From assembly GCF_011947285.1 (NCBI RefSeq), contig NZ_JAAOZT010000006.1, forward strand, positions 1 to 64,000: a stretch of DNA of 64,000 nt. Reading direction: 5' to 3'. The DNA is from Glaciimonas immobilis (GTDB lineage Bacteria > Pseudomonadota > Gammaproteobacteria > Burkholderiales > Burkholderiaceae_D). A program made the position numbers and the translations under genes. The notes beneath the pieces are model-generated. The model was not told the DNA's origin and made no database searches. It saw nothing but the letters and a program-made list of their open reading frames with translations. Positions 1 through 8,148 of the stretch are shown here, piece after piece. Position 1 is the first letter of the stretch; each line of letters starts with the position of its first letter.

Positions 1-1428
1 GTCTTTGGCTAACTGCGCGCGCGCTTTCAGTATCGCCACATCGCCGCGCAGTAAATCGTTATAACTCTTGATATTGTGTTGTTCTTGCGGCGTTGCGCGG
101 TAATATCCGACCGAATGCTCCATACTCCCCAGACGCTGCCGCCGATAAGCGTAATACAACGTCATGTGCTGGCGGATGATGCTGTGATAGTCGCCGTTAA
201 AGGAGCTGGCGGCCATATAGTCGTTCCACGCGTAGACTAATTTGGAGTGGATGGCGCAGTCAATTTTTAAGCGTTCATCCATGATGCAATAGGCTGCCAG
301 TGGCACCCCCGCTTTGGTCGCGGCCCGATGCATATGTGCTAATGCGACTTGCGATAACAGCATACCTACCAGACCTTTATCCTTTTCGATACCGCGTCCA
401 TGGTCGCCCGGTGCGTAACCGCCACCGAGATCGGCATGGACCCCCGGATAGACGACTTCGGTCACGTTATTTCCTGTGACCCGTGTGACGGGAAAGTTAC
501 GGCGCTGTTCATGGGCGGCGACGTAATGCACGGTTTGCCGGACGCAGTCGGGCAACGGTTGCAGCGTTTCTCTGGCCCAGTCCCAATGCCCATCGGCCCA
601 GAATGCCGGCGTAGTTTCGGCAGCGGACTGCGACATCCCGACACTTGCCACGCATTCGAACAGGCCTAAAAATTCAATGCGGGCGGGCATGCCGGCAAAG
701 GTTTTATCCTTCACCAGCAAGTCATTAAACCAGTAACAAAACGCGCGTGCCAGCGTCGCGCCGCGTGAGAAACCGAAGACCGAAAGACTAATCAGCGGGA
801 TTTGTGGTAACGGGCGTTTCGTCCGGGCCTCGCGCAGAGAAGTATCCAGTTCTTTGCTAAGTGCGCTAAACCAGCTGCGGCGGTCGGGGCGCGGTGCATG
901 GGCATCACGGAGCGGATCGCCGGTGTCGATGTCTTGCGTGTATTGTTGTAGTTTGGCGGCGATGTCCTTAAGGTTAAACATTGGCCGATTTTCGTTAAAT
1001 ACGCGATGGACTGCATTGTAGACTTCGAGAAGCGCATACAAAATTCGCGCTTGCCCACCTTTGCCAAAGGCTTTGCCTTCCATGGTTTCGCGCCATTCGC
1101 GGTTTTCGGGGAAGCGCGTACCGAGGCCCGGTACATAGATCCGGTAGTGTCCCGGTACTTTTAACCATCCTTGTCCGTCGACACTTTTATGGGCATTAAA
1201 TAACTTGACGATATTGGTGTGACTCTTTAACGGTTCATCGCGAATTCGGTTGTTGTCGGTGCCGTCAAAAAATACGCCAATATTGATGTACTGCTGGCAC
1301 CATGGAATGTTTCTGGTGGGGCGCGCTTCTTTACGTATTAGCTCACAAATTTCGGCGTAACTTGGCGTCATTTCTTGCTCGACATTATCGGAAATAACCT
1401 GTGGTGCGGATTTCACTAGCGTGTTCAT
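1..1428 (-). CDS. T6SS lipase effector, Tle1-like (DUF2235), 3' end cut by window edge
   Basis: Open from the ATG at 1428 to the window edge: 476 codons with no stop, so the C-terminus is missing. The product starts MNTLVKSAPQ and has no signal peptide. Early on it has the DUF2235 signature NIGVFFDGTDNN, then the nucleophile elbow GFSRGA with Ser at about residue 221, then GVHADLGGGY, which supplies acidic and His residues typical of this alpha/beta hydrolase family. Known members are phospholipases delivered by type VI secretion (Tle1). The gene starts immediately after the stop of the lipoprotein gene upstream, so the two are surely co-transcribed. No VgrG, PAAR or Hcp gene is in the window, so delivery by T6SS is inferred from family and partner only. 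Confidence 0.85.
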   Translation of the reverse strand, partial: MNTLVKSAPQVISDNVEQEMTPSYAEICELIRKEARPTRNIPWCQQYINIGVFFDGTDNNRIRDEPLKSHTNIVKLFNAHKSVDGQGWLKVPGHYRIYVPGLGTRFPENREWRETMEGKAFGKGGQARILYALLEVYNAVHRVFNENRPMFNLKDIAAKLQQYTQDIDTGDPLRDAHAPRPDRRSWFSALSKELDTSLREARTKRPLPQIPLISLSVFGFSRGATLARAFCYWFNDLLVKDKTFAGMPARIEFLGLFECVASVGMSQSAAETTPAFWADGHWDWARETLQPLPDCVRQTVHYVAAHEQRRNFPVTRVTGNNVTEVVYPGVHADLGGGYAPGDHGRGIEKDKGLVGMLLSQVALAHMHRAATKAGVPLAAYCIMDERLKIDCAIHSKLVYAWNDYMAASSFNGDYHSIIRQHMTLYYAYRRQRLGSMEHSVGYYRATPQEQHNIKSYNDLLRGDVAILKARAQLAKD

Positions 1429-1971
1429 TTACTCTTCCTCCGGTGGGGCAATTTTAAGATTCATAGGGATCGGATGGTGTGGCCCGGGGAACGCGAAGGC
1501 TGATAGCACCCGTACTTCATCGTTGGCAAAAAAGTGGACGAATAATGTTTCTGGTGTGTCGTACCACCGGATTGCCGTGATTTTTTCTATCCAGTTGTCC
1601 TCGCCTCTGATCGGGCGATTCCAGCGGACTTTGACCTTCATCCCTGGTCGCCATTGATCGGGTAGTGTGAAACCGGCAGCGACGAGTCCATTTCCCATTT
1701 CATGCGGCTGGCAGTTGAGCGCATAAATGATGCTTTTTGCCATGGTGAGCGGTTCCTGTACGCCATAGGAATGTATATAACCGTCCGTATGATTTGCACA
1801 GGCCATTGGCACTGCGCTCGACGGCGTAGGAACAAAAAAAGGAAGTGTATTTGGCGGTAAGTGGCTGATAACTTGAGGTGTGCTGCAAGCGCTGATACCC
1901 ATCGTGGCGGCAAGCATCAGCGCGTAGTTGATGTGTTTTTTTCGTTGTTCGGCAGTGCTGAAGTTGATCAT
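1429..1971 (-). CDS. DUF3304-type lipoprotein, possible immunity partner of the Tle1-like lipase
   Basis: 180 residues. The N-terminus has a short hydrophobic stretch ending in a lipobox (GISAC, Cys29), predicting an outer- or inner-membrane lipoprotein. The body (NHTDGYIHSYGV, then WRPGMKVKVRWNRP) resembles DUF3304 proteins, which often sit beside Tle-type effectors and are regarded as periplasmic immunity proteins. Its stop codon directly abuts the start of the lipase gene. The immunity role is inferred from this pairing. No clear Shine-Dalgarno sequence precedes the ATG. An alternative is a structural T6SS-associated lipoprotein. Confidence 0.75.
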   Translation of the reverse strand: MINFSTAEQRKKHINYALMLAATMGISACSTPQVISHLPPNTLPFFVPTPSSAVPMACANHTDGYIHSYGVQEPLTMAKSIIYALNCQPHEMGNGLVAAGFTLPDQWRPGMKVKVRWNRPIRGEDNWIEKITAIRWYDTPETLFVHFFANDEVRVLSAFAFPGPHHPIPMNLKIAPPEEE

Positions 1972-1991
1972 GGTTTAAAAGGTTATTTTGC

Positions 1992-2147
1992 TTATTTTGA
2001 ATCGGGGGGCGTCACTTTTTGAACTTCGTCCAACATATCCACAGTGCTATAAACATCAGAACGCTGGATTGCTTCTATTGCAAGCGTGTTGGAATAGCGC
2101 TGGAATACGCGCAAACTGCTCGACTGCAGGACCTGGCAAACCTTCCG
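1992..2147 (-). pseudogene. C-terminal coding remnant, identity unknown
   Basis: A 51-codon open stretch on the minus strand, bounded upstream by a TAG at 2150-2148 and ending in TAA, lies 20 bases before the DUF3304 lipoprotein start. It has no start codon of its own. The peptide is hydrophilic and helical-looking (it contains RVFQRYSNTLAIEAIQ and ends TPPDSK), with plausible codon use, so it may be the tail of a gene destroyed by the rearrangement that truncated eutB. I do not recognise the family. The remaining 2148-2306 shows no coding potential. Confidence 0.35.
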
Positions 2148-2306
2148 CTAATAAGCGTGACACTTAAGCTTGGGAATTAAGCTTAGAATTTAAGCGTGAG
2201 AGCGATGTGGTGACATCGCGGCGGTGGAAAACAATGAGGGAATTCTAAACGTGTTACGTCGAAAAAGCAGTAGGAAGATTCTTAGTTTGGGCTAAATAGG
2301 GCAAAG

Positions 2307-3107
2307 TTAAGGTATTTCCTCTAGTTGGAAAATAACCAATGGATTCATTCTCATAAATAGATAGCGCGGAACCGGCGCGCCACGGTTGATTGCTTCCAGC
2401 GTATTGGTCACATGCGTGAGTACGCAAGACTGTGTGGGTATCTGATACTGCTGGATAATTTGATCCAGCAGGGTGTTGAGTTTAATCACCTGTTGCACGT
2501 TATCGGTGGCCGGATTGATGCCGATGACTGCATCGCCGCTGCCGTACATTAAGCCATCCAAAATGCTGGCGGCAATGCCGGTGTCGTCGTCGGTAGGATG
2601 GTTGGGCTGCAGGCGCGTCGAGAGGCGATTGGCAAGTCCGATGGTGTTGCGGAAGCAAGTAACCAGGCGACATTTTTTTGCGACAAGGATCAGGTCCTGG
2701 TTGCGCATTATTTTTGAAGCCACCGCCGCCATTTCAGGAGTAATTCCGAGGAGGATCATGGCGAGGATCAATTCATCCACTTGATCGCTAAGTAACCAGT
2801 TGCGGAAGTCACCGACTGTCAAATGCCGGATATGGGCGAAGGCTGACGCATCATGGTCATCGATGATCAGGCGCGTGACCTCGTCGGTTTCATAAGCGAT
2901 CAGTACGTTGTTCAAAAACGTGATCAATGGCAGCGCGGCCAACCTCATTTGAGCAGCGACACGCTCTTCTGCGCTAGCGGCTGCGGTGCCTGCCAGAAAG
3001 TCACCCGAGCGAGCAGGCGTGGCTTTCGCCATCAGGTCTTTCAGATCGCGAAATTGGTAGGTTTTAGTGCCTACCGCATGGCTGAACTGGACAGGTGGAT
3101 GGTGCAT
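2307..3107 (-). pseudogene. eutB: Truncated ethanolamine ammonia-lyase large subunit (eutB')
   Basis: Residues 1-246 follow EutB closely: FRDLKDLMAKA, then RSGDFLAG with AAASAEERVAA, NPATDN and IPTQSCVLTHVT, to EAINRGAPV. The family is normally about 450-460 residues. After RGAPV (around base 2370) similarity stops, and 20 unrelated residues lead to a stop at 2307. The lost half carries much of the substrate and cobalamin-binding site, so the product cannot be an active lyase. No eutC follows. The gene lies downstream of, and on the same strand as, an aldehyde dehydrogenase that would handle the acetaldehyde product. The break looks like a deletion or rearrangement rather than a point mutation. 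Confidence 0.85.
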
Positions 3108-3438
3108 ATGCCGCCCTGTTTTTGTATCTTAAAAAACAAAACTACCGTTCATGGAAAAACCGACGGACGCACTTACTTTCTGCGCTAATCATTTGCGCTT
3201 ATTGTCGTCGTCCGACCACCTGGAGGATGCGGCCATCCGGTAACGCACAGGCCTCACATCTTGCCATGCGAATCTTTGCCCAAGCTATAAGAATAATCTA
3301 CATTTGCATCGGATGGGCAGGACGTACGCAGAGGTGCCGGGACAGGCGCTGATAGCGCACGGAGGAGATCATCGAAGAACTAAATATTATCGATCAGGGC
3401 GTGTCAGCGCTGACCGATAAAGGGGAGCTCACATTGCA
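3108..3438. other. Intergenic region between DUF779 gene and eutB remnant
   Basis: No complete gene is visible. The only suggestive stretch is a 28-codon plus-strand frame at about 3356-3442 (RTEEIIEELN, then LTDKGELTLH) preceded by in-frame stops. It may be a gene tail on the opposite strand but is too short to assign. Confidence 0.4.
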
Positions 3439-3846
3439 TTAAGCGCCGCCTTGTGGTCCCAGTAATTGCGGTAGTTTCGCCAACTCATTGTATTCTTCAT
3501 CGCTAAACAATCGGGAGCGCGTCAAAAAGCGGCGGCCTGATCCATTGTCTAACGAAAACATGCCGCCGTTGCCATTGACGACATCAATGATTAATTGGGT
3601 GTGTTTCCAATATTCAAATTGCTCAGAGCCAATATAAAATGGTTCGCCATCCAGATCACCCAAATAAACATCTGCATCGCCGACCTGAAAATCGCCGCGA
3701 GCGTAACACATGGGCGCACTGCCATCGCAGCAACCGCCGGATTGAAAAAACATGAGCGGACCATGCTTTTTTCGTAGCGTTTGTAGCAGTTCCAGGGTCG
3801 CTTCAGTGGCGGTAACGCGGGCGGGAATAGTAATAGTGGCAGACAT
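3439..3846 (-). CDS. DUF779 family protein, aldehyde dehydrogenase companion
   Basis: 135 residues if translation starts at the ATG at 3846, which has a good ribosome site (GGAAGG, six bases upstream). An upstream in-frame start at 3882 would add 12 residues but lacks a site. The protein contains the family hallmark SGGCCDGSAPMC (Gly-Cys-Cys at 38-40), then GEPFYIG and a C-terminal region with LTRSRLFSDEEY. DUF779 proteins are small, uncharacterised, and typically encoded next to acetaldehyde dehydrogenases. Here the gene follows the aldehyde dehydrogenase by 91 bases on the same strand. The conserved cysteines suggest metal or redox chemistry, but this is inference. Confidence 0.88.
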   Translation of the reverse strand: MSATITIPARVTATEATLELLQTLRKKHGPLMFFQSGGCCDGSAPMCYARGDFQVGDADVYLGDLDGEPFYIGSEQFEYWKHTQLIIDVVNGNGGMFSLDNGSGRRFLTRSRLFSDEEYNELAKLPQLLGPQGGA

Positions 3847-3937
3847 AAAAGCCTTCCGTAAATAGGTAAAACTCTGCGCCACCTGATGGTAGTGCAGAGT
3901 TTGTTTTACAAGTTACAAGTTAACCTTGAACAGGTTC

Positions 3938-5458
3938 TTAGAAAAAGCCTAAAGCGTTAGGGCTATAACTCACCAGCAAGTTCTTGGTTTGTTGATAGTG
4001 ATCCAACATCATTTTGTGGTTTTCGCGACCGATACCCGATTGCTTGTAGCCACCAAATGCCGCGTGAGCAGGGTACAGGTGATAACAGTTGGTCCATACG
4101 CGACCAGCCTGAATCTCGCGACCCATGCGGAAGGCACGTGAGCCATCGCGTGTCCACAATCCTGCGCCCAAACCGTACAGCGTGTCGTTCGCAATTTCCA
4201 GAGCTTCTTCTTCATCCTTGAACGTTGTTACTGACAGCACTGGTCCAAAAATTTCTTCCTGGAAGATGCGCATTTTGTTATTACCTTCGAACACTGTTGG
4301 TTCCATGTAATAGCCAGTGCTGAGGTCGCCGCTTTGTTGCGTGCGTGCGCCGCCGGTCAGCAATTTAGCGCCTTCTTGTTTACCGATGTCGATGTACGAC
4401 AGGATTTTTTCCAGTTGTTCCAGCGATGCTTGCGCGCCGATCATGGTGCTCATTTCTAGCGGATTGCCTTGCTTGATGGCTTTCACGCGTTTCAATGCGC
4501 GCTCGATGAAGCGCTCGTAGATTGATTCTTGAATCAACGCACGGGATGGGCAAGTGCACACTTCGCCTTGATTCAGGGCGAACATGGCAAAACCTTCCAG
4601 GCATTTGTCAAAGAATGCATCGTCCTGATCCATGACATCGGCAAAGAAGATGTTAGGCGATTTGCCACCTAGTTCCAATGTAACCGGGATGATGTTTTGC
4701 GATGCGTATTGCATGATCAAACGACCGGTGGTTGTTTCGCCCGTAAATGCGATCTTGGCGATGCGCTTGCTGGATGCCAGCGGCTTACCGGCTTCCAGAC
4801 CGAAGCCCTGGACGATGTTCAGGACGCCTGGCGGCAGCAGATCTTGCACTAATTCAATCCAGACCATGATCGAAGCAGGCGTTTGCTCCGCTGGTTTGAG
4901 GACGATGCAATTGCCCGCCGCCAACGCTGGTGCCATTTTCCAGACAGCCATCAGAATCGGGAAGTTCCACGGAATGATTTGACCTACAACGCCCAAAGGC
5001 TCATGGAAATGATAGGCGTAAGTTTCAGCATCGATGGTAGAAACCGTGCCTTCTTGTGCGCGGATGCAACCGGCAAAATAGCGGAAATGATCAATTGCCA
5101 GTGGGATGTCGGCTAGCGTTGTTTCACGCAATGGCTTGCCATTGTCAATGGTTTCTGCAATGGCCAGCGTCTCAAGATTGGCTTCCATGCGATCTGCGAT
5201 TTTAAGCAAAATGTTGGCGCGATCGGCTGGTGATGTGCGACCCCAAGCGCGCTTGGCGGCATGGGCGGCGTCTAGCGCCAGATCAACGTCTTCTGCAGTG
5301 GAGCGGGCTACTTCGCAGAACGCTCTGCCGAGGACCGGACTAATGTTTTCAAAGTACTCGCCCTTGACCGGTGGAACAAATTTGCCACCGATGAAATTAT
5401 CGTAGCGTTGCTTAAAGGGATTTTTAATGCCTAGTTTGCTGATGTCTGCTAGATTCAT
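3938..5458 (-). CDS. NAD-dependent aldehyde dehydrogenase (acetaldehyde/AcoD-ExaC type)
   Basis: 506 residues, the full family length. The oxyanion Asn is in PWNF (Asn165), the general base is Glu262 in LELGGKSPN, and the nucleophile is Cys301 in GEVCTCPSR. The GEVCTCPSR form and length fit the AcoD/ExaC group, which oxidises acetaldehyde and similar short aldehydes to acids with NAD. The start ATG has a strong GGAGG site seven bases upstream. A consensus sigma-54 promoter lies about 80 bases upstream. The gene is followed by DUF779 and a eutB remnant, pointing to a former role in ethanolamine or ethanol use. Exact substrate is not decided by sequence. Confidence 0.95.
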   Translation of the reverse strand: MNLADISKLGIKNPFKQRYDNFIGGKFVPPVKGEYFENISPVLGRAFCEVARSTAEDVDLALDAAHAAKRAWGRTSPADRANILLKIADRMEANLETLAIAETIDNGKPLRETTLADIPLAIDHFRYFAGCIRAQEGTVSTIDAETYAYHFHEPLGVVGQIIPWNFPILMAVWKMAPALAAGNCIVLKPAEQTPASIMVWIELVQDLLPPGVLNIVQGFGLEAGKPLASSKRIAKIAFTGETTTGRLIMQYASQNIIPVTLELGGKSPNIFFADVMDQDDAFFDKCLEGFAMFALNQGEVCTCPSRALIQESIYERFIERALKRVKAIKQGNPLEMSTMIGAQASLEQLEKILSYIDIGKQEGAKLLTGGARTQQSGDLSTGYYMEPTVFEGNNKMRIFQEEIFGPVLSVTTFKDEEEALEIANDTLYGLGAGLWTRDGSRAFRMGREIQAGRVWTNCYHLYPAHAAFGGYKQSGIGRENHKMMLDHYQQTKNLLVSYSPNALGFF

Positions 5459-5534
5459 GTCGTCCTCCGAAAGAGTTTTAATTAATTAATTACCAAGTTG
5501 GCAGTAGGCCAAAGTGCAACAGGCACCCTTACTG

Positions 5535-5552
5535 TTTGCAAAGGTCGTGCCA
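5535..5552 (-). promoter_or_regulatory. Sigma-54 promoter for aldehyde dehydrogenase
   Basis: Read on the minus strand, the sequence is TGGCACGACCTTTGCAAA, a perfect match to TGGCAC-N5-TTGCA with GG and GC exactly 10 bases apart. Transcription would start near 5526 and give a leader of about 70 bases before the ATG at 5458. An activator of the AcoR/NtrC type would be needed. An inverted repeat TGTGCC (5788-5793) / GGCACA (5814-5819) about 250 bases upstream is a possible enhancer site. Confidence 0.8.
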
Positions 5553-5861
5553 ATCCTTTTAAGGGTCCGGAACAGTGGCTAAATTCTGCCACTAAAACCG
5601 CTGGAGCGCCACGCCAGTATTGGGTCTTGTCCATTTTGTAGACGACGGCTCGTGACGTTTCAGAATAGTCCGGTAACAAATGAAAGTCGGGTGCTGTTTT
5701 ATTTTGGAACACTCTTGAGTGGCTGCTGTTCCGAATTTGAACTCGCGGCTCAAAACATCGCTTTTATGCTTGAAGCAGGCAACCCGATGTGCCGATAAAC
5801 GTGGCGACTTAGTGGCACACCTGAAAATAAAACAATAATCAGAAGATCAGAAATCACCAAA

Positions 5862-5905
5862 TGCAACTTAGTTGCACTATAATCGCTTTCTGCAACTATG
5901 TTGCA
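5862..5905 (+). promoter_or_regulatory. Twin palindromic operators flanking a TATAAT box
   Basis: TGCAACTTAGTTGCA (5862-5876) and TGCAACTATGTTGCA (5891-5905) are two copies of the palindrome TGCAAC-N3-GTTGCA with centres 29 bases apart. A perfect -10 hexamer TATAAT (5878-5883) lies between them, with only a weak -35 (TCACCA at the right distance). A repressor bound to both would cover the promoter of the metal ABC operon. Given the cargo, a Zur-type zinc repressor is the first guess, but the identity is not shown by the sequence. Confidence 0.6.
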
Positions 5906-6011
5906 ATATGCTGAAGTCTGGTGCTACAGTTTTAAACTTGGCTTGAGGCAGAGTATTCGTACCGCAACTGGAAAATACAAAGCGATCACAAATTGCGCAG
6001 GCTTCGGGCGC

Positions 6012-6038
6012 GTTAGACGGGTTAGACGGGTTAGACGT
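6012..6038 (+). repeat. Three tandem 9-base repeats
   Basis: GTTAGACGG, GTTAGACGG and GTTAGACGT run head to tail in the leader of the metal ABC operon. No function is evident; it may be slippage-prone DNA or an array of protein sites. Confidence 0.7.
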
Positions 6039-6281
6039 GTCGTGCTTTGGAGCGCTATCGAATTCAGTAAATCGTTAATTTGTGCTCGATTTTTTACGTG
6101 TTACTTATCGTTAACAACCTTGCCGTGAATGTAAAGCCAAGATGTCGATCATTTCGCCTCCTGTTATTAAAAAGCGTAGCAGTATGCTAGCCCGTTCGGC
6201 CTGGTTCCGCCTCATGCTGGTGCTGCCTGTTTGCGTCCTGTTCTGGGTAGGTGTCTGGTGGGCATTGGTTGGGGCGACAGG

Positions 6282-7025
6282 ATGAAGCCGGCAGTGACAG
6301 TACATAATCTGACGGTCGCTTACCGTCAGCATCCTGCGTTGCATCACATTAGCGGCAGCTTTGACCCCGGTTCATTGACAGCAATTATTGGGCCGAACGG
6401 CGCTGGTAAAAGCACGTTGCTGAAGAGCTTGCTTGGATTGGTGCGTATCGATAGCGGTCACGTTGATATCAGTGTGCCGCGCAAGCGCATTGCGTATTTA
6501 CCGCAACAGGCCGAGATTGACCGTGGTTTTCCGATTTCCGTGATGGATTGTGTTTTGCTTGGCTACTGGCAAAGTGCCGGTTTGTTCGGTGGGATCAGCA
6601 AAGAAATGGCAGAAAAAGCCGATGCGGCCTTGCACGCCGTGGGTTTGAATGGATTTGCAGAGCGCCCGATAGGAAGTTTGTCGGCTGGTCAGTTTCAGCG
6701 CGTACTATTTGCCCGTATTTTGTTGCAGGACGCAGAGTTGATATTGCTCGATGAGCCGTTCAACGCCGTTGATGCCAAAACGACAGAAGATTTGCTGATT
6801 ATCATTCAGACCTGGCACACTCAGCAACGCACGGTCATTGCTGTGCTGCACGATAACGAGCAAGTGCGCCGTTATTTTCCGCAATCCGTATTGCTGGCCC
6901 GACGCCTGGTCGCGTGGGGCGATACCGCGCACGTTCTGACCGAGGCACACTTGCGACTGGCTAAAAACATGCCGGAAGCACAGGATCCGAATGCGCCATT
7001 TTGTCAGCCAGGGGTTGCCGCATGA
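6282..7025 (+). CDS. Zinc/manganese ABC transporter, ATP-binding protein
   Basis: 247 residues from the ATG at 6282; an upstream TTG at 6231 would add unrelated residues. Walker A GPNGAGKST (37-45), signature LSAGQ (133-137), Walker B LILLDEP (153-159) and the switch His (190) are all intact. It energises metal uptake together with the permease and binding protein that follow. The stop overlaps the permease start (ATGA), so the two are translationally coupled. The family is the ZnuC/MntB/TroB group; the substrate is inferred from the binding protein. Confidence 0.92.
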   Translation: MKPAVTVHNLTVAYRQHPALHHISGSFDPGSLTAIIGPNGAGKSTLLKSLLGLVRIDSGHVDISVPRKRIAYLPQQAEIDRGFPISVMDCVLLGYWQSAGLFGGISKEMAEKADAALHAVGLNGFAERPIGSLSAGQFQRVLFARILLQDAELILLDEPFNAVDAKTTEDLLIIIQTWHTQQRTVIAVLHDNEQVRRYFPQSVLLARRLVAWGDTAHVLTEAHLRLAKNMPEAQDPNAPFCQPGVAA

Positions 7026-7927
7026 GCTTCATTTCGTTACATTGGCTATCCTCCCTTTATCAATTTGCGTTAGCACCGTTCCAGGAGTTCGCGTTCATGC
7101 GACGCGCCTTGATTGGTATTCTTGCGTTGGCGCTTAGCAGTGCGCCGCTAGGTGTTTTGCTGACCTTACGCAGGATGAGTCTGTTTGGCGATGCGCTCAG
7201 TCATGCGGTGTTGCCGGGCGTTGCTGTAGGTTTTATGTTGTTTGGCTTGTCGTTGCCAGCGTTAAGTATCGGCGGCTTTTTGGCAGGTGTGATTGTGGTC
7301 GCGATTGCCGCGTTGATCAGCCGTCACACGGATTTAAAAGAGGATGCGAGTCTTGCATCTATTTACCTGATTGCGTTGGCGCTGGGCGTGATGCTGATAT
7401 CTGTCAATGGCTCCAAACTGGATTTATTGCACATTCTTTTTGGTAACGTGCTGGGCGTGGATCGCGAAGGTCTGTTCCTGGTCGCAGGCGTAACAACCGT
7501 CAGTCTGGTCGTTGGTGCCATGATGTATCGCGGCCTCGTGTTAGAGAGTTTCGATGCCTCATTCCTGGCCGCTTGCGGCGTCAAAGGCGCGAGGGGTGCG
7601 TTATTTCAGCAGTTATTTCTGATGCTGGTAGTGCTCAATCTGGTAGCCTCTTTCCAAACGCTGGGAACGCTGATGGCAGTGGGGCTGATGATGCTGCCAG
7701 CGGTATCTGCCCGTCTATGGCATGACACTTTGCCTGCACAACTGCTCAATAGCGCGCTACAAGCTGCCGCTGCCGGATACATCGGTCTTTTACTCTCGTA
7801 TTACACCTCGACACCTTCTGGGCCGACCATTATTGTTTGCGCCGGCGGATTGTATGTGATCTCTCTGCTGATCGCACCGCGCGGTTGGTTGTCTAAATTA
7901 TGGAAGCGACCGCATCGGTTGGCCTGA
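7022..7927 (+). CDS. Zinc/manganese ABC transporter, permease
   Basis: 301 residues from the ATG at 7022, which overlaps the ATPase stop by four bases; an earlier frame start at 7001 is inside the ATPase gene and unlikely. The protein is a run of hydrophobic helices typical of the ABC-3 (ZnuB/MntC/TroC) family, with the hallmark GDALSHAVLPGVAVG near residue 50-70 and MAVGLMMLPA near the C-terminal third. It forms the inner-membrane channel for the metal taken up with the adjacent ATPase and periplasmic protein. Confidence 0.92.
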   Translation: MSFISLHWLSSLYQFALAPFQEFAFMRRALIGILALALSSAPLGVLLTLRRMSLFGDALSHAVLPGVAVGFMLFGLSLPALSIGGFLAGVIVVAIAALISRHTDLKEDASLASIYLIALALGVMLISVNGSKLDLLHILFGNVLGVDREGLFLVAGVTTVSLVVGAMMYRGLVLESFDASFLAACGVKGARGALFQQLFLMLVVLNLVASFQTLGTLMAVGLMMLPAVSARLWHDTLPAQLLNSALQAAAAGYIGLLLSYYTSTPSGPTIIVCAGGLYVISLLIAPRGWLSKLWKRPHRLA

Positions 7928-8148
7928 CGGTTCGTCGCCGCTAATTGCTCACCGGCGACCTGCAATCACGTCCGTTGTGTGTGTACCCACAATCTGCGCA
8001 AGCTGATTTGTTGAGACACGTAAAGCGTGACGTAAGTCTGCACCGGAGCCTCGGCCTAGCGCTCCCAATGTGGGTAATGGGCACAACAGCGCCCGCTCAA
8101 ATGCATAATATTCTTTTTGTCCCGAGTTTAATCTCTAAGGAGTGACGC

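Larger units (their letters stand above)
5459..6281. other. Long divergent intergenic region with two sets of control signals
   Basis: This 823-base region separates the minus-strand aldehyde dehydrogenase operon from the plus-strand metal ABC operon. It carries an ATTA-rich run just before the aldehyde dehydrogenase, the sigma-54 promoter (5535-5552), an inverted repeat at 5788-5819, twin palindromes at 5862-5905, and a triple 9-base repeat at 6012-6038. No convincing protein gene is present: the open frames here lack family resemblance and ribosome sites. If transcription starts near 5890 the importer mRNA would have an untranslated leader of about 390 bases. Confidence 0.6.

Noticed and set aside
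5482-5712. 76-codon minus-strand frame upstream of the aldehyde dehydrogenase
   Set aside because: It overlies the sigma-54 promoter, which would start transcription within it, and has no family resemblance.
5898-6128. 76-codon plus-strand frame in the importer leader
   Set aside because: It contains the 9-base repeat (RVRRVRRV), has no ribosome site and resembles no protein; it is most likely untranslated leader.
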